A stretch of DNA of 64,000 bases from Sphingomonas aracearum (GTDB lineage: Bacteria; Pseudomonadota; Alphaproteobacteria; Sphingomonadales; Sphingomonadaceae): assembly GCF_003345355.1 (NCBI RefSeq), contig NZ_QQNB01000004.1:62001-126000 (forward strand), read 5' to 3'. The notes under the pieces were generated by a model, which searched no databases, was not told the origin of the DNA, and saw nothing but the letters and a program-made list of their open reading frames with translations. Of the stretch, positions 8,560-17,541 are shown piece after piece (position 1 is the stretch's first letter; each line of letters begins with the position of its first letter). The translations under genes and the position numbers were made by a program.

Positions 8560-9932
8560 TGGGTATCCTCCAGCACCTCAAGGACCGCTTCCGCCCTGAC
8601 CGCGTGACGCTGCAGCTGGACGACATTCAGGCGTTGATCCTGCGCGCGCGGCCTGAACCGTATGTCGGCATTCACGCAATGCTTCACGTCGACGACGCCG
8701 CGGGTGGCCGCGATCTCCTGCGGAGGCTCGCGCCGCATATCCCTGCCGCAGCAGACTGGACCGAAGAGCTGACGGCATGGACCGGCGTGGCGATCAGTCA
8801 CGCGGGTCTGAAGGCGCTTGGGGTGCCCGAAGGCTCGCTCGCCAGCTTTCCTCTGTCGTTTCGTCAGGGAATGGCGGCGCGCGCCGAGCAGCTGCGTGAC
8901 GCGGGAGAGAATGCTCCCGAGCAATGGGAGGAGGCGTATCGCGACAATCGCTGCCACATCGCGCTCACCATCTTCGCTTCGGATCAGACCCGGCTTGACG
9001 AAGCCACCGACCGGGCAATGTCCGAATATCATGCATCGAGCGGCGTGACGCTGATCGGAACACATCGTTTCGGAGCCGATGCGGATGCCAAGAACCCGTT
9101 CGGCTTTCGTGACTCGGTGTCGCAGCCGACCGTCGCGGGTGCCGGGGTCGATCCACAGCCGGGGCAGGAGCGCGCGATCGCGCCGGGCGAGTTCATCCTG
9201 GGCGAGGACAGCGAAACGGGAGCGCCGCTGGAGATACCGCAGCCTGACGCGCTGGGGCGGAACGGTTCCTATGTCGTGCTGCGCAAGTATGACAGTCGAC
9301 CGGGCGCATTCAACGATTTCGTGCGCGGCCAGGCAAACGATGAGGCGGCGCAGGAGCTGCTGGCCGCCAAGATGTTCGGCCGCTGGCGATCGGGGGCACC
9401 GCTGATCCTGTCGCCGACCCGCGACGACGAAGAGCTGGGCGCTGATCCGGCCCGGCGCAACGACTTTGATTTCTCGGGCGACAAGGCGGGAATTGTCTGT
9501 CCGCATGGCGCGCACATGCGCCGCCTCAATCCGCGCGGTGAGCGACTAACGATCCTGACCGACGAAAACATCCACCGGATCATCCGCCGCTCTTCCACCT
9601 TCGGTCCGAAATGGTCGGCCGACCTGACTGCTGCCGACGATGGCGAGGACGATCGCGGCATCTTCTTCATCTTCATCTCGGCACGTGCGTTCGACACGAT
9701 CGAGTTTCTGCAGCAGGAATGGATCAATCGCGGTAATTTCATCGACCTGGGGAAGGAGCGTGATCCTGTGGTCGGCCTGCATGAGGAACCCGGACGCTTC
9801 ACCGTGCCTGCCGAGCCGGTTCGTCGCCGTATAGACGGTGTCACCACGTACAACCGGCTGCGTGGCGGCGAATATATGTTCATGCCTTCGCTCACCGCTT
9901 TGCGATGGATCGCGGCAGGATCGTGGAACTGA
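8559..9932 (+). CDS. DyP-type heme peroxidase
   Basis: A 457-residue protein. The DyP signature is present: GFRDSVSQP with the catalytic Asp at about residue 185, where the usual GxxDG ends in Ser instead of Gly. CPHGAHMRRLNPR contains the proximal heme His (about 319) and conserved Arg. It has no Tat or Sec signal, so it is probably cytoplasmic. It is translationally coupled to the preceding gene by a TGATG overlap, and only one base separates it from the thioesterase start. DyP enzymes oxidise dyes, phenolics and other donors with hydrogen peroxide; the substrate here may be linked to the lipid-type genes downstream. Confidence 0.92.
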   Translation: MGILQHLKDRFRPDRVTLQLDDIQALILRARPEPYVGIHAMLHVDDAAGGRDLLRRLAPHIPAAADWTEELTAWTGVAISHAGLKALGVPEGSLASFPLSFRQGMAARAEQLRDAGENAPEQWEEAYRDNRCHIALTIFASDQTRLDEATDRAMSEYHASSGVTLIGTHRFGADADAKNPFGFRDSVSQPTVAGAGVDPQPGQERAIAPGEFILGEDSETGAPLEIPQPDALGRNGSYVVLRKYDSRPGAFNDFVRGQANDEAAQELLAAKMFGRWRSGAPLILSPTRDDEELGADPARRNDFDFSGDKAGIVCPHGAHMRRLNPRGERLTILTDENIHRIIRRSSTFGPKWSADLTAADDGEDDRGIFFIFISARAFDTIEFLQQEWINRGNFIDLGKERDPVVGLHEEPGRFTVPAEPVRRRIDGVTTYNRLRGGEYMFMPSLTALRWIAAGSWN

Positions 9933-9933
9933 G

Positions 9934-10383
9934 ATGCCTGACCATGGTCCGGGCCGCTACGTTGAATATCGGCATCCGATCAGGGTCGGTCCGGGAGCGA
10001 TCGACGATCTCGATCATGTGAACAACGCCATCTATCTCATGTGGATGCAAGAAGCGGTCAACGCCTATTGGCGCAAGACCGCGCCGCCAGAACAGGTAGA
10101 GACGCTCGCCTGGATCGCGCACCGTCATGACGTGGTCTATCACAGGCCCGCCGTGCTGCACGATCTGATCGTCGCCGTAGTGCGCGTCATTGGTCATCAA
10201 GGATGTCGTGCCCACTTTGAAACTCGCTTCGAGCGAAACGGCGAAGACGTTGCCATAGTTGAGTCTACGCTGGTGTGCATCGATCGCGGGTCCAGGCAAC
10301 TTGTGCGTATTCGTCCCGATCTTGCTCAGCATTTCTATCTTCGTGACACTGAAGCAACTACGGCTAGTGGAGCCATGCGATGA
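9934..10383 (+). CDS. Acyl-CoA thioesterase, 4HBT hotdog family
   Basis: A 149-residue single hotdog domain. The 4HBT signature DDLDHVNNAIYLMWMQEA (residues ~26-43) contains the catalytic Asp and His-Asn-Asn. It starts at the ATG directly after the peroxidase stop and overlaps the next gene by ATGA. Family members hydrolyse acyl-CoA or acyl-ACP thioesters (YbgC/FadM-like). Its place next to a patatin lipase suggests fatty-acyl metabolism, but the acyl substrate cannot be told from sequence. Confidence 0.88.
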   Translation: MPDHGPGRYVEYRHPIRVGPGAIDDLDHVNNAIYLMWMQEAVNAYWRKTAPPEQVETLAWIAHRHDVVYHRPAVLHDLIVAVVRVIGHQGCRAHFETRFERNGEDVAIVESTLVCIDRGSRQLVRIRPDLAQHFYLRDTEATTASGAMR

Positions 10384-11543
10384 CCAGACAGATCCTCCGC
10401 GCCGTTACGATAGCCGCAATGGCGTTTGTCAGTGGATGTACCACGGTGGAGCGCGTGCCGTTCACCGGGGCGCAAAGTGCCGCGGCCGCTATTGCCGGTG
10501 CGCCGGAGGTCCGTTTCTGGGCGGATCTGCCGGATGCCGCGCAGCGGATGCGACCCGATGTGCCGGCCGGGCAGCCGGTAACGATGCTGGCCCTTTCGGG
10601 TGGTGCTGACGAGGGTGCCTATGGCGCCGGTGTGCTCAACGGCTGGACGCAGAGCGGCACGCGTCCGGAGTTCAGCGTTGTCACCGGGGTCAGCACCGGG
10701 GCATTGATCGCTCCCTTTGCCTTTCTGGGCAAGGAAGGCGATGCATCGATCGCCCGGTTTTACACCAGCGTATCCGCAAGGGACATCTTCCATCCCCGCT
10801 TCCCACTTGCGATACCGGGATCGACCAGTGTCGCCTCCACCGCACCGCTTGCGAAACTGATCGCACGTGAGGTGACACCGGAACTTGTAGCGCGCATCGC
10901 GGAGGAGCAGGCCAAGGGGCGCCGCCTGTTCGTCGCCACCGCCAATCTCGACGCGCAACGCAGCGTGATCTGGGATATGGGGGCAATCGCCGCCAGCATG
11001 TTGCCGGACAAGGTCGAGCTGTTCCGGCGGGTATTGCTGGCATCGTCGTCCATTCCTGTGGTGTTTCCCCCGGTGGTGATCGACGCGTCCAGCAACGGGG
11101 CGCCCGTACGCGAGCTTCATGCCGATGGCGGGACGACCGCTGGCATCCTCGCAATCCCGCCGCAGCTCGCGGTCAGCGACGCGCCGATCGGGGACGCCGC
11201 CCGGCTGCACGTCTACCTGTTGATGAACAGCAGGCTTGGCGGCGATTTTCAGATGGTGACGCCGCGGCTCGTCCCGATCCTGAAGCGCGCCTTCGCGCTC
11301 AACCAGCAGGCAGCGCTGCTGACACTGGCGGAAACCAGCTACGTCTACGCGCATCGCCACGGCATCGACTGGAACTTGACGTTCATCGGGAACGACGTCG
11401 CACCCAGCGACCGCCTGTTCGAGAAGACCTACATGCGACGCCTGTACGCCTATGGCGTCGAGCGGGGACGCACTGGTTCGTGGCGCAAGACGCCGCCCAC
11501 CCCGGCCGATCTTGCCGTCGCGGATCGTCTCGATCATCAATAG
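10380..11543 (+). CDS. Patatin-like phospholipase lipoprotein
   Basis: A 387-residue protein. A lipoprotein signal with lipobox VSGC (Cys20) indicates membrane anchoring in the envelope. The patatin catalytic elements are all visible: oxyanion-hole loop LSGGADEGAYGAG (residues ~72-84), nucleophile motif GVSTG (Ser105) and the Asp motif DGG (Asp249). It would hydrolyse acyl esters of phospholipids or other lipids. It overlaps the thioesterase gene by ATGA and is followed by an export system, so its product or released fatty acids may be what is exported. Confidence 0.9.
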   Translation: MTRQILRAVTIAAMAFVSGCTTVERVPFTGAQSAAAAIAGAPEVRFWADLPDAAQRMRPDVPAGQPVTMLALSGGADEGAYGAGVLNGWTQSGTRPEFSVVTGVSTGALIAPFAFLGKEGDASIARFYTSVSARDIFHPRFPLAIPGSTSVASTAPLAKLIAREVTPELVARIAEEQAKGRRLFVATANLDAQRSVIWDMGAIAASMLPDKVELFRRVLLASSSIPVVFPPVVIDASSNGAPVRELHADGGTTAGILAIPPQLAVSDAPIGDAARLHVYLLMNSRLGGDFQMVTPRLVPILKRAFALNQQAALLTLAETSYVYAHRHGIDWNLTFIGNDVAPSDRLFEKTYMRRLYAYGVERGRTGSWRKTPPTPADLAVADRLDHQ

Positions 11544-11633
11544 AACAGAATCATCGCGGTCGTGGTTCGTCGATTGCCGCGTATGGCCGGGATGACAGAA
11601 TTGACGATGATCGGGGGCTGGGCAGGGTTCGGG

Positions 11634-13106
11634 ATGGCACGCGCGACAATAATCGCGGCATCGCTGATGCCAATCGCTGCCGGCGCGGCAGCACAGGACG
11701 TCGCCATGACGTTCGATGCGGCAAGCCGACGCCTGGAGACGACCTCGCCAGCGCTGGCGGCCGCCGACCACGCAGAAGATGCGGCGCGCGAAACGGCAGC
11801 CGCGGTAGCGACGCTCAGGCGTCCGGTCGTTACCGCGTCGGCGCAGTACATTGCATATCAGAAGACGCTGGCGGTCGATCTGACCGGACAGAAAGAGGAT
11901 GCGCGCGATGCGACGCAGGATTTCCTGTCCGGCATCCCGATGACCGTCCCGCCTGCGTTTCAGCAGATTGCATCCGACATCGTGGGCAGGATCGGGCAGG
12001 CTTTGCCCGGCCTGTTTACCGCGATCCCCGACCAGCTGAGCTATCGCTACCGTGACGATGTGTTTCGTCCAACGGTGCAGGGGGTACTGCCGCTCTATTC
12101 CGGCGGAGCGATACCTGCGATCCAGCGCGGCGCCCGCGCAGCCGCTGAGATCGCCGCGGCGCGCGCGGCGCAAGGGCGCGACCTCGCGCAGCTCAACCTC
12201 ATCCGCGTCTATTTCGGCGAACAGGCCGCTGCGGCGCTCGCCGCGTCGGCGCGGGAAAGCCGCGACGCACTCGACCGGCTGCTGTCGGACGTTCGCAAAA
12301 TGGAGGCCGCGGGGGTCGTTGCTCACGCGCGCACGCTCGAGGCGCAGGTTGCGCGCGACACCGCCGAGCGAACCTGGCAGCGCGCCGCGATCGCCCACGA
12401 TGGCGCCCGGGACGACCTTGCCCGCCTGCTTGAGGTGGACCGGGTACGCCCCACCACCGGTCTCTTTGTCGTCAGTCATCCGCTTGCGCCCGCGGGCAGC
12501 TTCACCGGCGGCGAGGCAAGATTACCACAGACGCGGCAGGCCGACGCGGCAGGTGCGGTCGCCCGCGCCGGCGTGGATCTTGCGAGATCGCGCTACCGCC
12601 CGCAGGCGTTCGCGTTCGGCGAATACAATCTCAACCGATCGAATGCATTGCCGACCGAGCCTGACTGGGTGGCCGGAGTCGGCGTGCGCTACACATTGCT
12701 GTCCAACGTCGATCGTCGCCATGCCCTGAACGCAGCAAAGGCAAACGCCGCGGCCGCCGACGATGCCGCGCGTGAAGCGCGCAAGAGCGCGATTACCGCG
12801 ACGTTGCGCGCGTGGGATCTGGTCGAATCGGCACGGCGCGCCTTCCTGCTGACCGACAGTTCGCTCGCGGCTGCACAGGAGAATTTGCGAGTGCAGGAGA
12901 TTGCGTTCCGCGAGGGAGAAGCAACGATGACCGCGGTGCTAGCCGCGGAAGCCGCCCTTGCCACGGCCCGCACGCAGCGGGCGGCGATCGCCTATGAATA
13001 TGACCTCGCGCTGGCGGCGCTCCTGTCGGCATCGGGCCAACTCGATACGTTCGCGGATCATATCGCCGGCGCCGACATCCATCTGCCCACGGATGCCCGC
13101 CCATGA
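11634..13106 (+). CDS. TolC-family outer-membrane efflux protein
   Basis: From the ATG chosen here the protein has a good signal peptide (MARATIIAASLMPIAAGAAA, cleavage before QD); the frame is open from a GTG at 11562, which would add 24 residues before the signal. The mature part has the two repeated long-helix halves of TolC-like channels, rich in Ala/Arg/Asp with motifs such as QLNLIRVYFGEQ and PDWVAGVGVRYTLLS. It overlaps the HlyD-like gene by ATGA. It forms the outer-membrane duct of the export apparatus encoded downstream. Confidence 0.88.
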   Translation: MARATIIAASLMPIAAGAAAQDVAMTFDAASRRLETTSPALAAADHAEDAARETAAAVATLRRPVVTASAQYIAYQKTLAVDLTGQKEDARDATQDFLSGIPMTVPPAFQQIASDIVGRIGQALPGLFTAIPDQLSYRYRDDVFRPTVQGVLPLYSGGAIPAIQRGARAAAEIAAARAAQGRDLAQLNLIRVYFGEQAAAALAASARESRDALDRLLSDVRKMEAAGVVAHARTLEAQVARDTAERTWQRAAIAHDGARDDLARLLEVDRVRPTTGLFVVSHPLAPAGSFTGGEARLPQTRQADAAGAVARAGVDLARSRYRPQAFAFGEYNLNRSNALPTEPDWVAGVGVRYTLLSNVDRRHALNAAKANAAAADDAAREARKSAITATLRAWDLVESARRAFLLTDSSLAAAQENLRVQEIAFREGEATMTAVLAAEAALATARTQRAAIAYEYDLALAALLSASGQLDTFADHIAGADIHLPTDARP

Positions 13107-14119
13107 CCGATCCGGCAGTCGACGTCGATCCTGCCGCCCACTCGCGCCGCGCGCGCTGGTTGCTGTGGATCGGCATCGCCGTCGTCGTCGTAATCGTCGG
13201 CCTCGGGCTGTGGCTGGCGAGCCGTCCCGCGCCCGAACAATGGCAAGGCGAGGTGGAGGCAGATGAGATCAATGTTGCCACCAAGGCGCTGGCTCGTGTG
13301 GAGACGCTGGCGGTGGACGAGGGCGACCGGGTCCGCCGCGGGCAGGTGATGGCGATCCTGTCGGCGCCGGAGATCGATGGTGGTCAGCAGCAGGCGCAGG
13401 CGGCGCTCGACAGCGCACGGGCGCTGCAATCGGTGGCGATCGAGGGGGCCAGGGCGGAAGACCTGACCTCGTTGCGTTCCACCTGGCTGGCGGCACAGGC
13501 GACGGCCGACCTGGCCGCGGTGTCGAGCCGCCGTGCCGACACGCTTTATGCGCAAGGTGTTATCGCCGCGCAGCGCCGCGACGAGGCTCATGCCGCGCGC
13601 GACAGCACCGGCCGTGCGGCGGAGGCGACAAAGGCCCAGTACGACAAGGCACGCGCCGGCATCAGGCCGCAAAATCGCACGATCGCCGACGCGCAGGTCC
13701 GCGCCGCCAGAGCCGCGACCGCGACCGCTGCCGCACTGGAGCGCGAGAAGCGGCTCGTGTCTCCGATCGACGGCGAGGTGTCACGCCGGTTGCTGCGCCC
13801 CGGCGAGATCGTGAGCCCGATCCTGCCGGCGTTTCAGGTGATCGACGTCGATCACCCGCACGTTGCGTTGACCGTGCGCGAAGATGCCTATCACGGACTG
13901 ACCCCCGGTCGCCTTCTCGTCGGCCACGTCCCGGCGCTCGGCCGCGACCTACGGTTCCGGATCAGCCACATTGCGCCGCAAGGCAGTTTTGCAACATGGC
14001 GCGCCACGCGCCAGTCGCGCGGCTATGACGTCCGCGCGTTCGAGGTCACGCTGAAACCCGAAGGCGGGGCGCAAGGGTTGCGGCCGGGCATGAGCGTCCT
14101 GTTCGAACCGCCGGCGTGA
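13103..14119 (+). CDS. HlyD-family periplasmic adaptor
   Basis: A 338-residue protein with one N-terminal membrane helix (WLLWIGIAVVVVIVGLGLWL, residues ~19-38). A lipoyl/biotinyl half-motif with VEADEINVATKALARVETLAV and DEGDRVRRGQVMAIL follows, then a long Ala-rich hairpin, the second lipoyl half (LVSPIDGEVSRRLLRPGEIV) and a beta-barrel domain. It bridges inner-membrane permeases and the TolC-like channel. It overlaps its neighbours on both sides by four bases. Confidence 0.9.
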   Translation: MTDPAVDVDPAAHSRRARWLLWIGIAVVVVIVGLGLWLASRPAPEQWQGEVEADEINVATKALARVETLAVDEGDRVRRGQVMAILSAPEIDGGQQQAQAALDSARALQSVAIEGARAEDLTSLRSTWLAAQATADLAAVSSRRADTLYAQGVIAAQRRDEAHAARDSTGRAAEATKAQYDKARAGIRPQNRTIADAQVRAARAATATAAALEREKRLVSPIDGEVSRRLLRPGEIVSPILPAFQVIDVDHPHVALTVREDAYHGLTPGRLLVGHVPALGRDLRFRISHIAPQGSFATWRATRQSRGYDVRAFEVTLKPEGGAQGLRPGMSVLFEPPA

Positions 14120-15255
14120 CGCCCGCCATGGTCACCCTGTATAATGCGTGCCGGGCCGAATGGGGCCGCATCATTTCGACGCCCGTCGATCTGGCGTTGC
14201 TGACTGTCATGCCGCTAATCTTGCTGGGCGCGATGGCAGCGATGCTATCTGCAGGATCGCCGCACCATTTGCCCACCGTCATTGTAGATCGTGACGGCGG
14301 CGTGCTGGCCCGGCGCATCGTGCGCGCCATCGACGCCTCCCCAGGCCTGCGGATTGTCGGCCGGGTGCCCGACGTTGCTGCCGCGGTGACGATGATGCGG
14401 CGCGAACAGGCGGTCGCCGCCGTGGTGATCCCCCGGGGCGTCGGGACCCGTAATGCCGGTCGCGCCCCGGTCGAGATATTCCATCAGGCGGCGTTCCTGT
14501 CGACGGGGGCACTCGCGGCGACGAACCTGCGCGTTGCAGTGGCCGCCACGCTGGCGCAGTACGGGGCGTCCACCCACGGCCTGGCGGGACTGGCCGCGGT
14601 CGATCCGGCGTTGCTGCCCGGCGTGCAGGTGACGGTGCTCGGCAATCCATCGCTCAGCCTGGAATGGTATCTAGGACTGCTGCTGGGCCCAGGGGTGTTG
14701 CACCTGCTGATCGCGGTTGCCTGCGTGGGAAGCATCGGGGTGCTGATGAACGATGGCTCGTTCGCCGCGTTCGCCGTACGGGGTGGCGTTGCGGCAACGC
14801 TGGCCGGGCGGCTTTCTCCTCATGTGATTGCGGGAACGTTCTGGGGTGTTGCGTGGCTGCTATGGCTCACGCTCGCACAAGGCTATCGCGCAGACGGATC
14901 GCTGCTGCTGATCGTGGCGGGGCAAGCATTGCTGTTCGTCGCCACCGCGGCGGTCGCGCTATTGCTCGTCGCTGCAACGCGCAGCATTGCCACCGCCTTG
15001 TCGGGCGCTGTCATCGTTGCGGGATCGGCGCTCGCCTATTCGGGCGCTTCGCTGCCGATCGATGGCGCGGGCCTGTTCGCGCGGGTCTGGCACCAGGTGT
15101 TGCCGCTGACCCACTACATGACGCTGCAGATGGATCAGGTGCTTGGTGCCTCCGCCGGGCCGTTCCTGAAGGCAGCGGGAACGCTGCTGCTGTATCCGCT
15201 GGTCGCAGGCGGCCTGGGCATAATCCTTATCCGCCGTGACCGGGAAGGCCGATGA
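14116..15255 (+). CDS. ABC-2 type permease subunit 1
   Basis: A 379-residue protein of the YhhJ-like ABC-2 permease type: one N-terminal transmembrane helix (LALLTVMPLILLGAMAAML), an extracytoplasmic domain of about 140 residues containing VIVDRDGGVLARRIV, then five or so membrane helices. It starts at GTG overlapping the previous stop; an ATG four codons in is also possible. In the usual system an ATP-binding subunit lies between adaptor and permease; none is present here. Confidence 0.87.
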   Translation: MTPAMVTLYNACRAEWGRIISTPVDLALLTVMPLILLGAMAAMLSAGSPHHLPTVIVDRDGGVLARRIVRAIDASPGLRIVGRVPDVAAAVTMMRREQAVAAVVIPRGVGTRNAGRAPVEIFHQAAFLSTGALAATNLRVAVAATLAQYGASTHGLAGLAAVDPALLPGVQVTVLGNPSLSLEWYLGLLLGPGVLHLLIAVACVGSIGVLMNDGSFAAFAVRGGVAATLAGRLSPHVIAGTFWGVAWLLWLTLAQGYRADGSLLLIVAGQALLFVATAAVALLLVAATRSIATALSGAVIVAGSALAYSGASLPIDGAGLFARVWHQVLPLTHYMTLQMDQVLGASAGPFLKAAGTLLLYPLVAGGLGIILIRRDREGR

Positions 15256-16346
15256 CGTTTCGCGCGGCTCTCGAACACACGCTATTGACGATCGTCACCA
15301 CGCGCGATCTCCTGTCGCTCGCGATATTGTCGGTGCTGCTCTATGCCTTCTACTATCCAGCGCCCTATGCGCACCAGTCCGCCCGCGCGCTACCCGTGGT
15401 GGTTGTGAACGGCGACGGCGGGACCGCCGCGCGCCGCCTGCTCGACGATCTCGGCGAAACGCGCAGCGTCCGCGTCGTCGGCGAGGTTCCCGACATGGTC
15501 GCCGCGCGCGGTGCCGTGCGTGACCGGAAGGCGGACGGCATCCTGCTGATCTCGCGCGATTTTACCGGCGGCGCGCTGACGGGTAGAGGTACGGCGGGCA
15601 TCGCATTGTGGCTGAACGGGACGTATCTGCTGCGTGCGCAGAGCATCGGCACCGGCGTCGCCGCGACGCTGGCCGGCGCGATCGACCGCTGGCGCGCGGC
15701 GCAAGGCGGTGCCCGGCTTGCGGCGATGCCGACGATCCTTGTCCACCCGTTGTTCAACACCACGCTCGGCTACCGCGACTACATTTTCCCGGCGGTCGCC
15801 AACATCATCCTGCAGCAGACGCTGTTGCTCGCCTGCGCCCGGCTGATGGCGGAACGCCAACGCCGCAGGGAACGGCGGATGTCCGTCGCAGCCGCGCTTG
15901 GCATGTGGGCGGCATGCACCCTTGTCGGCGTGCTGTCCGCCTTGCTCTATTTCGGAATGATCTATTGGATCCAGGATATCCCGCACGCTGGGGCGCTGCC
16001 GGCGCTCCTCGTCACAGTTCCTGTCTTTGCGGCAACCGTGGCGGCGCTCGGGCTGTTGCTGGGTAAGTTGTTCAACAGCGGCGACGATGCATTGAAGATC
16101 CTGTTGCCGACATCTGTGCCGCTCGTGTTTCTAGCGGGTTTTGCCTGGCCACTCCACGCAATGCCGGGCTGGCTTTCTGCGCTGGCCTGGTTTTCCCCCG
16201 CCACCTGCGCCATGCATATTTTCGTTCCTTTAAATCAGATGGGTGCAAGCTTGGAGGACGTATTTGGTCCACTGGCCAAGCTTATGGCACTCTTGGCGCT
16301 TTATGGAGGGCTGAATATCTGGAGTAGCACCAACAGCGCGCGTTGA
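15252..16346 (+). CDS. ABC-2 type permease subunit 2
   Basis: A 364-residue paralogue of the preceding permease with the same plan: an N-terminal helix near residues 20-35, an extracytoplasmic domain with VVVNGDGGTAARRLLDDL, and several C-terminal helices. It overlaps the first permease by ATGA and is the last gene of the run. The two subunits probably pair. Energy must come from an ATPase encoded elsewhere, or the complex works differently from a normal ABC exporter. Confidence 0.87.
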   Translation: MTFRAALEHTLLTIVTTRDLLSLAILSVLLYAFYYPAPYAHQSARALPVVVVNGDGGTAARRLLDDLGETRSVRVVGEVPDMVAARGAVRDRKADGILLISRDFTGGALTGRGTAGIALWLNGTYLLRAQSIGTGVAATLAGAIDRWRAAQGGARLAAMPTILVHPLFNTTLGYRDYIFPAVANIILQQTLLLACARLMAERQRRRERRMSVAAALGMWAACTLVGVLSALLYFGMIYWIQDIPHAGALPALLVTVPVFAATVAALGLLLGKLFNSGDDALKILLPTSVPLVFLAGFAWPLHAMPGWLSALAWFSPATCAMHIFVPLNQMGASLEDVFGPLAKLMALLALYGGLNIWSSTNSAR

Positions 16347-16481
16347 ATTTTTCAACAGCCACGATCGATTTTGATCCGCGCCCATGTGAGAACGTCTAGC
16401 AGGCGCGGAGCGTGTATCAAAACACATTCTCGATTGCGGTTGGTCGTGTTAGGCACGTGAGATGAGTTTTGAGAAGGTGCC

Positions 16482-17033
16482 ATGCTGATCGGCTATGCGC
16501 GGGTGTCGACCCCCGAACAGGATCTGACGCCGCAACTCGACGCACTACGCGAAGCGGGGTGTGAGCGGACCTTCAGCGACAAGGCGAGCGGTGCGAAGGC
16601 GAACCGGATCGGCTTGGCCGATGCCCTGTCACACGCTCGCGCCGGCGACGTGCTGGTGGTCTGGAAGCTCGACCGGCTCGGCCGGACGATGAAAGGCCTG
16701 GTCGATCTTGCGGCCGAGCTGGCGGAGCGGGGTATCGGCTTCCGCTCGCTGACGGACGGGATCGATACCGCCGGCACCGCCGGCAAGCTCGTCTTCCACA
16801 TCATGGCGGCCATGGCGGAAATGGAGCGGGACCTGAACCGCGAGCGCACGACGGCCGCACTGATGGTGGCGAAGCGCGAGGGCAGGGTAGGCGGCCGCAA
16901 GACAGTGATGACGCCCAAGCGGCTCGAGGCCGCCCGCAAGCTCCTGGCCTCCGGAATGCCGATGCGCGAGATCGCGCCGGCGATCGGCGTCTCGGTCCCG
17001 ACACTTTACCGCCACCTTCCCGCGCCGGAATAA
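16482..17033 (+). CDS. Serine recombinase (Tn3-type resolvase), orphan
   Basis: A 183-residue resolvase: LIGYARVSTPEQD (catalytic Ser), VVWKLDRLGR, the E-helix region MAAMAEMERDL, and a C-terminal helix-turn-helix (GMPMREIAPAIGVSVPTLYRHL). There is no partner transposase, so it is probably a relic of an earlier insertion at the left edge of the metal island. Confidence 0.9.
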   Translation: MLIGYARVSTPEQDLTPQLDALREAGCERTFSDKASGAKANRIGLADALSHARAGDVLVVWKLDRLGRTMKGLVDLAAELAERGIGFRSLTDGIDTAGTAGKLVFHIMAAMAEMERDLNRERTTAALMVAKREGRVGGRKTVMTPKRLEAARKLLASGMPMREIAPAIGVSVPTLYRHLPAPE

Positions 17034-17071
17034 GAGGCGATCAGCGCGGAAGGGGTATAGCACCGACCGGA

Positions 17072-17479
17072 TCAGTCGGCGTCGAACGCGGTTAGAATGG
17101 GGCAGGGGCCTTCCGAGCCCGACCCACATTCATGAGCAAGCCGCTGGAGTGATGCGCGCACGCGCTTCAGCTCCTGGATCTTCGCATCCAGCGCCGCGAT
17201 CCGCTCGTTGGCAAGCTGGCGTGCCCGAGCGCGATCGTCGGTCGCGTCCAGCGCCACCAGTTCTCCGATCTGCTCCAACGTGAAGCCAGCGGCCTGCGCC
17301 GATCGGATGAACCGGAGCCGGCGAACATCGTCTGCTGTGTAGCGGCGAATACCGCCATTCGAGCCCGATCCTTCAGGCCTCTCCGGCGTCTCGAGCAACC
17401 CTCTGCGCTGATAATAGCGGACCGTTTCTACACCGACGCCGCCCTCGCGCGCGAGCCCCGCAATTGTCACGTCGGCCAT
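17072..17479 (-). CDS. MerR-family metalloregulator of the glutaredoxin-MauE gene
   Basis: A 135-residue protein with the MerR helix-turn-helix (VTIAGLAREGGVGVETVRYYQRRGLL), a dimerisation helix and a C-terminal metal loop ECGSGSEGPCPIL holding two Cys. The Cys at the start of the dimerisation helix used by Hg(II)-MerR (position 82) is missing: the place reads LDATDDRARA. The metal specificity may therefore differ from classical MerR. The chosen ATG fits the operator, which lies directly upstream; a longer frame runs through the promoter and is unlikely. It is divergent from the gene it probably controls. Confidence 0.88.
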   Translation of the reverse strand: MADVTIAGLAREGGVGVETVRYYQRRGLLETPERPEGSGSNGGIRRYTADDVRRLRFIRSAQAAGFTLEQIGELVALDATDDRARARQLANERIAALDAKIQELKRVRASLQRLAHECGSGSEGPCPILTAFDAD

Positions 17480-17482
17480 GCC

Positions 17483-17514
17483 TTGACTCCGTACCATAGT
17501 ACGGCCCCTATATA
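17483..17514 (+). promoter_or_regulatory. mer-type promoter/operator with overlong spacer
   Basis: The -35 TTGACT and -10 TATATA are separated by 20 bp, and a perfect dyad CCGTAC-CATA-GTACGG fills the spacer. A long spacer with a central dyad is the hallmark of MerR-activated promoters, and the half-sites match those of the mercury operon operator. Transcription would start near 17521, which favours the second ATG (17542) of the downstream gene. Confidence 0.8.
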
Positions 17515-17541
17515 GGTGTCGCGAACATGGTGGAGAAGAAC

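Noticed and set aside
10335..12479. 714-codon minus-strand frame across patatin and TolC genes
   Set aside because: Antisense to two well-supported genes; Arg/His/Gly-rich shadow composition.
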